DNA of 39,703 nucleotides, from NCBI GenBank assembly GCA_013151025.1, contig JAADJC010000060.1:1-39703 (forward strand), given 5' to 3'. A model generated the notes under the pieces. The model was not told where the DNA came from. It did not search any database and saw only the letters and a program-made list of their open reading frames with translations. The stretch is from Acidobacteriota bacterium. Its GTDB lineage: Bacteria; Acidobacteriota; Holophagae; Thermotomaculales; Thermotomaculaceae. Of this stretch, positions 16,043 to 22,801 are shown piece by piece. Numbering within the stretch: the first letter of the stretch is position 1; every line of letters starts with the position of its first letter. Both the position numbers and the translations under genes were made by a program.

Positions 16043-17479
16043 CTAATTTAGTGGTTTTACACTGGTTTTCTGATGAATCACGGCATTGGTGATTGCTTTT
16101 GCATCGTTGAAATTACGGATCAGATGCGGCGTGATAAAGAGCAGCAACTCAGTTCTCTTATTTTCTTTCTCACGGGTTCCGAACAGGGAGCGTAATATGG
16201 GAATTTTGTAAAACCAGGGCAGTCCACGGGTGTCATTTTTTTTCTTTTCCTGAATCAGCCCCCCGAGAACCATAGTCTGACCATTTCTGAGAAGCAGTGT
16301 GGTGTCAATAATCCGCTGGGTGGATATGGGGTTGCCGTTGCTGTCAACGCCAGTCAAATCACTGACGTCCTGTTTCACTTTCAACAGGATATCCCCCGCC
16401 TGATTGATATGAGGCGTCACGGTCAGAACAATTCCGTAGTCCCGTTCCTCAAAGTTGCTGAAAATACCGCCGATTCCAGTCGCGGTATTGGTATTGATGG
16501 AGGTTTGTACAAACCGTCTTTCCACAACCTTCATGGTCGCTTCGCTGTTGTCGTAAGTGACCAGCTTGGGGTGAGACAGTACTTTGGCCTTACTTGCCTG
16601 TGCGTAAGCGTTGAGTATGGCCATTACCTGTCCATCATTTACGGAAAGGGCGTATTGAAATCCAGTGCCTTCAGCGATATTGTTCAGTGGGAAATTGGAA
16701 GTTCCGGAGCTTTCAAAAGAGTTGTTCCCCCAGGAACTTCTCAGACGTCCGTACTGACCGAATGACCATCCCAGTCCCAACTGGTTGGTATCATCCAGTG
16801 TAATTTCAGCGATGACGCTTTCCAGGAGTACCTGTTGCGGTTGTTGATCCAGTGCTGCGATTATCCGTTTTATTTTTGTGATGTTTTCCGGGATGTCGGT
16901 AATGATGATTGAATTACTTCTCTTGTCCGCAACAATTTCGCTTCCCTGTGCGGACCCTCCAATACCGGTTTCACCTTTCAGGGTTTTGACGATATTATCA
17001 GCAATTCCGTAGTTCACCTTGAGAACTTCGGTGTTTTTGTCCGCGAGGGTTCTAGGGATGATTTCAATGATGATCCCTTTTCTGATACTTGTCAGCTTGT
17101 TAAACTGTAATACAGTGTCCAGGAGCTGATCCCATGGGACGTTTTGAACCTCAATGGTGATATTGCCATGGACCTGATCATGGACGAGGAAATTGACTTT
17201 TGCCACCTCGGCAATGGCGCGGAAGAAATCGTGGATGTCGGCTTTGTAGAAGGAGAGAGTGACAGGTGTCCCCGTATAGACTTTTGTTTCTTTCAGAAGT
17301 TTTTCAGGAATCTTGTCCATGGCGTTTGGTGTCAGCACCGGTTCAATTGGTTTTACGTCCAGTATTTTCAGATCTGTCAGGCTGGCCAGGTCATTTGGTG
17401 AGACCGGCTTTGTGTTTTCCCTGTGCATGCAGGACATGGTTAGAATAAGGATTGGAATCAGCAGCAAAATCCGTTTCAT
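16043..17479 (-). CDS. pilQ: Type IV pilus secretin PilQ
   Basis: A 478-residue secretin, the outer-membrane channel for the pilus. The N-terminus is a signal peptide with a possible, non-canonical lipobox (LTMSC). A secretin/TonB short N domain covers about residues 72-130 (FYKADIHDFFRAIAEVAK), then a NolW-type domain (VADKRSNSIIITDIPENI) and the C-terminal secretin domain with VLSHPKLVTYDN, TVTPHI and the signature VLGGLIQE ... PILRSLFG ... LLLFITPHLI. It is shorter than classical PilQ (about 600-900), lacking recognisable AMIN domains that bind peptidoglycan. It follows pilP by three bases. Confidence 0.95.
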   Translation of the reverse strand: MKRILLLIPILILTMSCMHRENTKPVSPNDLASLTDLKILDVKPIEPVLTPNAMDKIPEKLLKETKVYTGTPVTLSFYKADIHDFFRAIAEVAKVNFLVHDQVHGNITIEVQNVPWDQLLDTVLQFNKLTSIRKGIIIEIIPRTLADKNTEVLKVNYGIADNIVKTLKGETGIGGSAQGSEIVADKRSNSIIITDIPENITKIKRIIAALDQQPQQVLLESVIAEITLDDTNQLGLGWSFGQYGRLRSSWGNNSFESSGTSNFPLNNIAEGTGFQYALSVNDGQVMAILNAYAQASKAKVLSHPKLVTYDNSEATMKVVERRFVQTSINTNTATGIGGIFSNFEERDYGIVLTVTPHINQAGDILLKVKQDVSDLTGVDSNGNPISTQRIIDTTLLLRNGQTMVLGGLIQEKKKNDTRGLPWFYKIPILRSLFGTREKENKRTELLLFITPHLIRNFNDAKAITNAVIHQKTSVKPLN

Positions 17480-17482
17480 GTC

Positions 17483-17833
17483 TCACTCCTTTTTCTTTAT
17501 CTTAGATAAATTCAAAATCAAATCGTAGCGGAGGCCCTGGGATTCCAGAACCACCTTATTGCCGGTGATTTCCCGGATGAAAAGGACGCCGACCTTCTGA
17601 CCTTTCCTGTAAAACTGGTGGTTGATGATGGCGATTTGTCCATTGATAATGCCGGTAAGGGATAGGTTCGCCAGTGTGGTTTCCGGTTTTTTCTCTTTAG
17701 CAGCCTGGGATTCCGCTTTGGTCTGTGAGAGGAAAGCAGGCCGGGCAAAGGGATTTCGTTTTGCCCCGTATAAAGGGGATAGCGCCAGGGAAATAAGTAA
17801 AACGGATAGGAAAATTCTATTTCTTTTTTTCAT
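17483..17833 (-). CDS. pilP: Type IV pilus assembly protein PilP (short form)
   Basis: A 116-residue periplasmic protein with an N-terminal signal segment (RIFLSVLLISLALSPLYG). The C-terminal half has the PilP-like beta core pattern LANLSLTGIINGQIAIINHQFYRKGQKVG ... ITGNKVVLE. Length is well below the usual 160-180. The ATG at 17833 is chosen because AGGAG precedes it; the longer frame adds 16 residues. It overlaps pilO by 17 bp. Identity rests partly on its place between pilO and pilQ. Confidence 0.85.
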   Translation of the reverse strand: MKKRNRIFLSVLLISLALSPLYGAKRNPFARPAFLSQTKAESQAAKEKKPETTLANLSLTGIINGQIAIINHQFYRKGQKVGVLFIREITGNKVVLESQGLRYDLILNLSKIKKKE

Positions 17834-18470
17834 TCTTTTTCTCCTGCACTTCTTCCCGGTATACCCGGATGAGTTGTTCAAGACCCGGTATTTTAAATGT
17901 GTTCACGGTAAACCGGGTTGTGATTTTAGAAGGATTTTCTCCATCCACGTTGATTTGAATCGAGTCAATGGCCATCAGGCGTTCGGAAGTTTCTACAGCT
18001 TTTACAAAACGGACAATATGATCGAAATCCGCTGCTGCCGAGATCATCAATGGAATACTGGTATATTTCCTGGTTTCTACATAATCTTTTTCCGAGATGC
18101 TTTGAATCAGAAATGTGAGTTTTTCCGAGTCGGCAAGATGACTGAGCACATTGGCTATTTCATCCTTGCTTGGCACCTGTCGTTTCAATTTCTGAAACTG
18201 ATTTCGGAATGCAAGGCTTTTTTCTTTGCCCTGGGCCAGTTGTTGTTCCACTGCGTTCAGCACCTTCAGTTTCTGCTCCAGTGAAAACACCTCCTGCTTT
18301 ATCTGGCTGTTATCGTTGCTCAGATGGGAAGCTTTGGTAGAAAGGGGTGAAATAACGAGCATGTAAAAGATGAGAAAAATGCAGATGAAGGCGAAATATG
18401 GAAGGATTTTCTGGTCTCTGGGATGGAGGGACATGAACTTTTTTTCCAGTTTCAGCAGGAACAGCCTCAT
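17817..18470 (-). CDS. pilO: Type IV pilus inner-membrane protein PilO
   Basis: A 217-residue bitopic protein: short cytoplasmic N-terminus, one membrane helix (about residues 25-44), a coiled coil (about 48-85) and a ferredoxin-like periplasmic domain. This is the PilO layout; PilO dimerises with PilN and holds PilP in the alignment complex linking PilM to the secretin. Start at 18470 overlaps the end of pilN by four bases. Confidence 0.88.
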   Translation of the reverse strand: MRLFLLKLEKKFMSLHPRDQKILPYFAFICIFLIFYMLVISPLSTKASHLSNDNSQIKQEVFSLEQKLKVLNAVEQQLAQGKEKSLAFRNQFQKLKRQVPSKDEIANVLSHLADSEKLTFLIQSISEKDYVETRKYTSIPLMISAAADFDHIVRFVKAVETSERLMAIDSIQINVDGENPSKITTRFTVNTFKIPGLEQLIRVYREEVQEKKNEKKK

Positions 18471-19069
18471 TTCTTTTCCTCCGTCCAGAGCATCGAAATG
18501 GCAAATGTATAATAGCGAACCTCGTCATTTTCCGCCGCTTTGACATTTACCTTGAGGTTGCCGAACTTCTTTTCCAGTCGGCCGATAAAGCGGTTGAGGA
18601 CTTTCAGAGAGGTTGTGCCCCCATTCAGTGAAAGTGAGATTTCGAGACCCCGGTTGTCCGGGAAACTTTTTCCGGTAAAATTGTCCAGCCACAGGCCTTG
18701 ATCCATCAGATCGCTGATGTTTCCGAGGATTGTCGTCCAACTGATTTTTCGGTCAAACAGGCTGGAAACTGTAAGAATGCTGCCGGCCAGCGCCTCATTG
18801 TCTGATTTTAATCTTGCCGCCTGTACGGACAGGTCCATGAGTTGTTTGTCTTTCAGGTGAAGAACTTCCAGCTTTTTCGTTAATGCTTTGTGTTTATGGG
18901 ATACCACAGCGTACCGGGTTCCCACCACGACAAAGACAATGGCAAAGAGCACGAGAAGCAGAGTGCTTCCAATCATCATCATGTTGAAATAAAAATTCTC
19001 CGGCAGTTTCTTCTGGGACAGATCCCTGGAAAAGAGATTAAAATGGGGTTCATAATGCATTTTTACCAT
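18467..19069 (-). CDS. pilN: Type IV pilus inner-membrane protein PilN
   Basis: A 200-residue protein with a short cytoplasmic N-terminus containing the PilM-binding type motif (HFNLFSRDL in place of INLLP), one membrane helix (about 30-52), a coiled coil and a small periplasmic domain. The ATG at 19069 overlaps the pilM stop; a second in-frame ATG lies three codons later. Its place between pilM and pilO supports the call. Confidence 0.88.
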   Translation of the reverse strand: MVKMHYEPHFNLFSRDLSQKKLPENFYFNMMMIGSTLLLVLFAIVFVVVGTRYAVVSHKHKALTKKLEVLHLKDKQLMDLSVQAARLKSDNEALAGSILTVSSLFDRKISWTTILGNISDLMDQGLWLDNFTGKSFPDNRGLEISLSLNGGTTSLKVLNRFIGRLEKKFGNLKVNVKAAENDEVRYYTFAISMLWTEEKK

Positions 19070-20109
19070 GGCATTAACCCCATGCCGATTGCTACAGAGA
19101 ATTGGTTGGCATTCCCGGGGATTCCACCCCGAACATGCAGTCCCTTGAAAGGATGCAGCACGGCTGTGATTACCCCGAGATGTTCCAGGAGAAATGACTC
19201 AATGCCGCTCATATCTGCGAGGCCCCCTGTAACGTATACCCGGCTCACAGTGCCTCCCCTGGACACAGATGCATAAAAGTTGAAACTTTTGTTGAGTTCA
19301 GCTGCAAGTGATTCCAGAATGGAACCGGCAAGGGTTCTCATCTGTTTCGTTTCCAGAGTTTCACCATCCAGTTCGCACAGGGAGATTTCCCGAGAAAGAT
19401 CGGCTGCTTGATCTGTTGAAATAGTCATCTGTTCGGAAATACCCCCAAGGAGTGTGTCCAGTGAAAAATCCAGTTGCCGGGCGAAGCGAAGCTTTCCAGA
19501 CTGGACAATGGTAACGGAAGAGTCGTGGTGTCCGATGTTCACAATTGCAGATCCCATGTCTTGCTGCACATCCGGATGAATTTCTGCCAGGCTGCAAAGA
19601 GCATCTGCGGGAACGCCCAGTCTCCGGACACGAAGGCCGCTGCCTTCCACCAGTTTTACCATATTTTCCAGGTCGCATTTTTTTGAAACCACAACCATGG
19701 CCTGGTATTTGTTTGATGGGCTCCTGTCACCCCGGTTATGGATGATAAAATCAAGGTTGTGAGATTCGCGACTGAATTCAATAAGTTGGCGAATTTCCCA
19801 TTCTATTACTGAGAGTAATTCTTCATCCGGAACCCGTGGGATCTGGATGTCTCTTGTTGTTAGGATAGAGGGGTTCAGGGCTACTGCAACCGCTTTTTTC
19901 CGAAGCCCGGTTCTCTTAACAACTTCACGAAGGGCGGTCAGTTTTTGTTTGAAGTTTTGATCTTCATTTTCCTGGTCGAGTATTGGTTCAAGGGTTGCCT
20001 GGAGCACCTCAGGCTTGCCGGTTCCTGTTCTTAAATTGACAATTCTTACTGCACCGTTCCCGATCTCTAATCCGATACCTGCATCCGATCTTCGCAAACT
20101 CTTTAACAT
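19063..20109 (-). CDS. pilM: Type IV pilus ATPase-fold protein PilM
   Basis: A 348-residue actin-like cytoplasmic protein. The N-terminal phosphate-binding strand is IGLEIGNGAVRIVNL, a second is SAIVNIGHHDSSVTIV, and the adenosine motif is VYVTGGLADMSGIESFL. PilM binds the N-terminus of PilN at the inner face of the membrane. No Shine-Dalgarno sequence precedes the ATG, and the promoter's -10 box lies only six bases upstream, so the mRNA is probably leaderless. First gene of a seven-gene leftward run (pilM-N-O-P-Q, M1 peptidase, membrane protein). Confidence 0.94.
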   Translation of the reverse strand: MLKSLRRSDAGIGLEIGNGAVRIVNLRTGTGKPEVLQATLEPILDQENEDQNFKQKLTALREVVKRTGLRKKAVAVALNPSILTTRDIQIPRVPDEELLSVIEWEIRQLIEFSRESHNLDFIIHNRGDRSPSNKYQAMVVVSKKCDLENMVKLVEGSGLRVRRLGVPADALCSLAEIHPDVQQDMGSAIVNIGHHDSSVTIVQSGKLRFARQLDFSLDTLLGGISEQMTISTDQAADLSREISLCELDGETLETKQMRTLAGSILESLAAELNKSFNFYASVSRGGTVSRVYVTGGLADMSGIESFLLEHLGVITAVLHPFKGLHVRGGIPGNANQFSVAIGMGLMPW

Positions 20110-20115
20110 GATTTC

Positions 20116-20143
20116 ATTATAAATAAATGAATCGAAAATGCAA
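20116..20143 (-). promoter_or_regulatory. Sigma-70 promoter of the pil operon, likely leaderless
   Basis: On the - strand TTGCAT (20143-20138), 16-bp spacer, TATAAT (20121-20116). The ATG of pilM begins at 20109, where the +1 is expected. The -35 box abuts the T run of the rplS terminator. Confidence 0.75.
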
Positions 20144-20171
20144 TAAAAAAAGCCGGTTTGAACCGGCTTTC
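20143..20171 (-). terminator. Intrinsic terminator of rplS
   Basis: Stem AGCCGGTT/AACCGGCT (20151-20158 and 20161-20168) with a 2-base centre, followed on the - strand by a T8 run (complement of 20143-20150). It ends rplS and separates it from the pilM promoter. Confidence 0.92.
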
Positions 20172-20198
20172 ATAATAGTGTGCAAATAACAGGTTTTA

Positions 20199-20546
20199 TC
20201 AGTAGGTGCGTTTTTCGCGGATACGGGCACTTTTCCCGATCTTTTCCCGGATGTAATAGAGTTTGCCTCTGCGAACGCGGCCTCTCCGGATTACCTTTAT
20301 CTTATCAATAATGGGAGAATGCAGAGGAAAAATTCGCTCTACACCGATTCCTTCTGCGATTTTCCGAACCGTGAATGTTTCCCGAATGGATCCGTTGGAA
20401 CGACCGATTACCAACCCTTGATAAAGCTGAATCCGTTGTTTGTTGCCTTCTTTGACTTTCACATGCACCTGAACAGTGTCGCCGGCTTTAAAATCCGGGA
20501 TATCTGTCCGGAGCATTTTTTCTTCAAACTGTTTCATAATGTCCAT
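20199..20546 (-). CDS. rplS: 50S ribosomal protein L19
   Basis: A 115-residue L19 with the family motifs [43 protein letters not shown] and the basic C-terminus [14 protein letters not shown]. The ATG at 20546 is chosen because AAGGAG lies seven bases upstream; a second ATG three codons on is possible. It follows trmD as in most bacteria, but a 401-bp gap with its own promoter lies between. Confidence 0.97.
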   Translation of the reverse strand: MDIMKQFEEKMLRTDIPDFKAGDTVQVHVKVKEGNKQRIQLYQGLVIGRSNGSIRETFTVRKIAEGIGVERIFPLHSPIIDKIKVIRRGRVRRGKLYYIREKIGKSARIREKRTY

Positions 20547-20735
20547 GCCCAAACTCCTTAGCAAAAAGAAATAACGCTATCTCTCCGATATGTTTGCTTT
20601 GACCCGAGCACTTGAACAGGCGTCACTTCCGGCACCAGCCATTGGTTTGAGGAAACGGTCACATTTCTGCACGGGTTCGGGGAAAATCCCCAAGCTGTCC
20701 CGAAAATAAGTATTGCGGGAAAGCCAGCGGGAAGC
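20547..20735 (-). other. Long 5' leader region of rplS (no gene)
   Basis: If transcription starts from the promoter at 20736-20763, the rplS mRNA has a leader of about 180 nt. It contains short inverted repeats such as GGGGA-TTT-TCCCC (about 20678-20690). Short open frames here show no coding character. Read on the + strand the same stretch weakly resembles a cobalamin riboswitch (see findings). Whether this leader is a ribosomal-protein control element is unknown. Confidence 0.5.
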
Positions 20736-20763
20736 ATTCTATCATACCTGTCAGGATAATCAA
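20736..20763 (-). promoter_or_regulatory. Extended -10 sigma-70 promoter of rplS
   Basis: On the - strand TTGATT (20763-20758), 16-bp spacer, TAGAAT (20741-20736) preceded by TGA, an extended -10. It gives rplS its own transcript, apart from the ffh-trmD operon. Confidence 0.7.
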
Positions 20764-20783
20764 CGATTTTGTTTTTCACCGGA

Positions 20784-20969
20784 CAGCTTTTTGCGGAAAA
20801 AGCTGCCGCGATGAGTGAAGAAGGACCAATGCTCTTTGTCTTTCCCAATTCATCACTCTTTGATTTCCCATTTGGCGGGTTGTAGAGGAATTAGTAAGAC
20901 GAATACTAGAAGTGGAATCAGCCAATTTCCAGTCTTTTCCAAACTCATCACCCATCACCCATCACTCCC
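20784..20969. repeat. Stem-loop and heptamer repeats between trmD and rplS
   Basis: A perfect stem-loop CAGCTTTTT-GCGG-AAAAAGCTG (20784-20805) may slow or end read-through from trmD but lacks a T tail. Heptamer-type repeats follow: GATGAGT at 20810-20816, and on the - strand GATGGGT, GATGGGT, GATGAGT (complement of 20963-20943). The latter run into the 3' end of trmD and supply its stop codon. Confidence 0.65.
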
Positions 20970-21713
20970 TTCCTCAACTCTTCCCGGATTTCAGTCAGCA
21001 TTTTTTTCTGTTCCGGGGTCAGGGAAGCGTTGAGCAGCAAATCCGGTCGTTTTGTCAGGGTTTCAACCAGCTTCATTTTCATTCGCCATCTGGCAATTTT
21101 TCCATGGTCACCGGAAAGAAGCACTTCCGGAACTTTTCGTTTGTTGAATTCTGCGGGGCGCGTATAGTGAGGATGATCCAGCAAGCCGTCAAAGAATGAA
21201 TCGTTTTGAACAGACTCTGTTTCTTTTACCACCCCTGTGCGCTGTCTGGCGATTGCGTCCATTATTACCATGGCAGCAGGTTCTCCACCGGACAGTACAT
21301 AGTCACCGATGGAGATTTCCTCGTCCACAAAAAGGTCTACAATGCGCTGATCAATTCCTTCGTACCGTCCGCAGAGCAATGTCATCCCCGACAGTTGTGA
21401 GAGAGCAATTACCTTCGGATGGGTCAGGGGAGTTCCCGCCGGGGTCAGAAAGATGACGGGTCCGGTTATAATTTTTTTTGATTTTTGAATGGCTTTGTAC
21501 AGGGGCAGCGGTGTAAAAACCATACCTGCGCCTCCACCGAAAGGCTCATCGTCCACAGAATGATAATTGTCGGTTACGGTGATACGTTCAGTCTCCCGAT
21601 CCACTTCAATACAGATTTCTTTTCTGAATCCCCCGGCCAAAAACACCGATCTCACAAAATGGGGCGAACAGTTCGGGAAAAATGGTGATAACGGAAAAGT
21701 CCAAAGGCGCCAT
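20948..21713 (-). pseudogene. trmD: trmD, tRNA (guanine-37-N1)-methyltransferase, frame broken by a rimM-derived block
   Basis: TrmD methylates G37 of tRNAs and is normally essential. The 5' part, from the ATG at 21713 (GGAGGGG upstream), gives MAPLDFSVITIFPELF ... GVFGRGIQKRN and runs into a TGA at 21606-21608. The rest lies in another frame (+1) and is a good TrmD: DNYHSVDDEPFGGGAGM, FLTPAGTPLTHP, GRYEGID, IGDYVLSGGE and LDHPHYTRP. At the junction, 21576-21629 is identical to 54 bp of rimM and replaces the usual segment ending in an RD motif. Dropping one C from the C5 run at 21630-21634 would rejoin the frames, giving about 254 residues, but the RD segment would still be missing. Either the gene is damaged or the assembly is wrong here. 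Its last codons (VMGDG) and stop come from the heptamer repeat. Confidence 0.85.
21576..21629. repeat. 54-bp perfect direct repeat, copy in trmD
   Basis: Identical over 54 bp to 21770-21823, in the same orientation and 194 bp away. On the - strand it would encode FRKEICIEVDRETERITV. This sequence fits RimM and not TrmD, so this copy is the acquired one. Confidence 0.95.
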
Positions 21714-21732
21714 GATGATATCCCCTCCGAAT

Positions 21733-22251
21733 TCAGCGGTTGATTTCTTCCAGGCCCTCCGGCATGTCGACGGTGATACGTTCAGTCTCCCGATCCACTT
21801 CAATACAGATTTCTTTTCTGAATACCAGCACTTCCCCGTCTTTTCCCTGGACAACCAGTATGTCCTGTCCGGGACTTACCAGTACTTCCGTTACCCGGCC
21901 GACAGTGTGCCCGTCTGTAGCAATTACGCTCATACCAACCAGTTCGTAGTGATAGAAAAAATCCGCGTCATCTGTATTTCGTTTTTCTACCGGAATAAGA
22001 ATCTCAGCATCCCGGAGGCGTTCCGCGTCGTTCATTGTGTCAATACTCTGGAATTTTATTACAACACGCCCCTTGTGCATGCGTGCTTTTTCAGACGTCA
22101 TCTGGTGGGAAGTCCCGTCCTTTGTGCGGACAAGGAAAACTGTCTCATCAAAAAAACGCGAGGGGAAGTCCGTTTCAACATTCACGATAACTTCCCCTCG
22201 AATACCTTGAGGTCTTGCTATTTTGCCAATGGTAAGGAATTCAGGCGACAT
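21733..22251 (-). CDS. rimM: 16S rRNA maturation factor RimM
   Basis: A 172-residue RimM that helps mature the 30S head and binds S19. The N-terminal domain starts TIGKIARPQGIRGEV, the family hallmark, and the PRC-barrel C-terminal domain includes ELVGMSVIATDGHTVGRV, DILVV, EVLV and VDRETERITVDMPEGLEEI. The usual Pro of the 'EVLIP' motif is absent. No clear Shine-Dalgarno precedes the ATG, which lies seven bases past the khpA stop, so translation is probably coupled. Its 3' part (21770-21823) is the likely source of the block found in trmD. Confidence 0.95.
   Translation of the reverse strand: MSPEFLTIGKIARPQGIRGEVIVNVETDFPSRFFDETVFLVRTKDGTSHQMTSEKARMHKGRVVIKFQSIDTMNDAERLRDAEILIPVEKRNTDDADFFYHYELVGMSVIATDGHTVGRVTEVLVSPGQDILVVQGKDGEVLVFRKEICIEVDRETERITVDMPEGLEEINR
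21770..21823. repeat. 54-bp perfect direct repeat, copy in rimM
   Basis: Partner of the repeat at 21576-21629. Here the encoded residues align with the normal end of RimM, so I take this as the donor copy. Confidence 0.95.
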
Positions 22252-22257
22252 CCAGGG

Positions 22258-22488
22258 CTATTCGAGAATTTCCAGAACGAATCTTTTCTTTAACTTCATC
22301 CCGGACGCATTCAGAATAGTTCTGACAGCCCGGGCTGTTCTGCCCTGTTTGCCAATTACCTTTCCCAAGTCTTCCTGCGCGACACGCAGCTCAAGAACGG
22401 TTGTCTGTTCACCTTCAATTTCCGTTACTACCACCTGTTCGGGATTATCCACCAACGCTTTGGCAATTGCTACCATCAGATCTTTCAT
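22258..22488 (-). CDS. khpA: KH-domain RNA-binding protein KhpA
   Basis: A 76-residue single KH domain protein (YlqC/KhpA family) with the GxxG loop as [15 protein letters not shown]. KhpA proteins pair with KhpB/Jag and act in RNA regulation and cell division in Gram-positives. The ATG at 22488 has AAGGAGG ahead of it. Located between rpsP and rimM, the usual site. Confidence 0.94.
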   Translation of the reverse strand: MKDLMVAIAKALVDNPEQVVVTEIEGEQTTVLELRVAQEDLGKVIGKQGRTARAVRTILNASGMKLKKRFVLEILE

Positions 22489-22546
22489 GCCTTCCTCCTT
22501 AGCTTTTACAGGACTCCCTACCATTGACAATTATCTTGATATCAGT

Positions 22547-22786
22547 TTAACCGATATTTTCTTTTTTGAAAAGAGATTTCACGGTGTCCGAAACTTTTGC
22601 CCCTTCCTGAAGCCAGCGCATGGCTTTTTCTTTGTCAATCTTCAGCTCCACCGGCTCGGTCAGCGGGTCGTAGTAGCCGATCTCTTCTACAAAGCGCCCG
22701 GTGGGCGTGTTGCTGTCTTCCGACACTACAATGCGATAAAAAGGTTTTTTCTTTCTGCCCATTCTCTTGAGACGAATTGCAATCAT
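22547..22786 (-). CDS. rpsP: 30S ribosomal protein S16
   Basis: A 79-residue S16 with the family start [21 protein letters not shown], the [13 protein letters not shown] motif and [20 protein letters not shown] precedes the ATG. Second gene of the ffh operon. Confidence 0.97.
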   Translation of the reverse strand: MIAIRLKRMGRKKKPFYRIVVSEDSNTPTGRFVEEIGYYDPLTEPVELKIDKEKAMRWLQEGAKVSDTVKSLFKKENIG

Positions 22787-22801
22787 TTTCTGTTACCTCC
22801 G

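Noticed and set aside
20558-20848. Open frame of 96 codons upstream of rplS on the - strand
   Set aside because: It covers the rplS promoter and leader, has no ribosome site and no recognisable protein pattern.
21606-21713. Programmed frameshift in trmD
   Set aside because: There is no slippery heptamer at the junction, TrmD is not known to use frameshifting, and the 54-bp rimM-derived block explains the break better.
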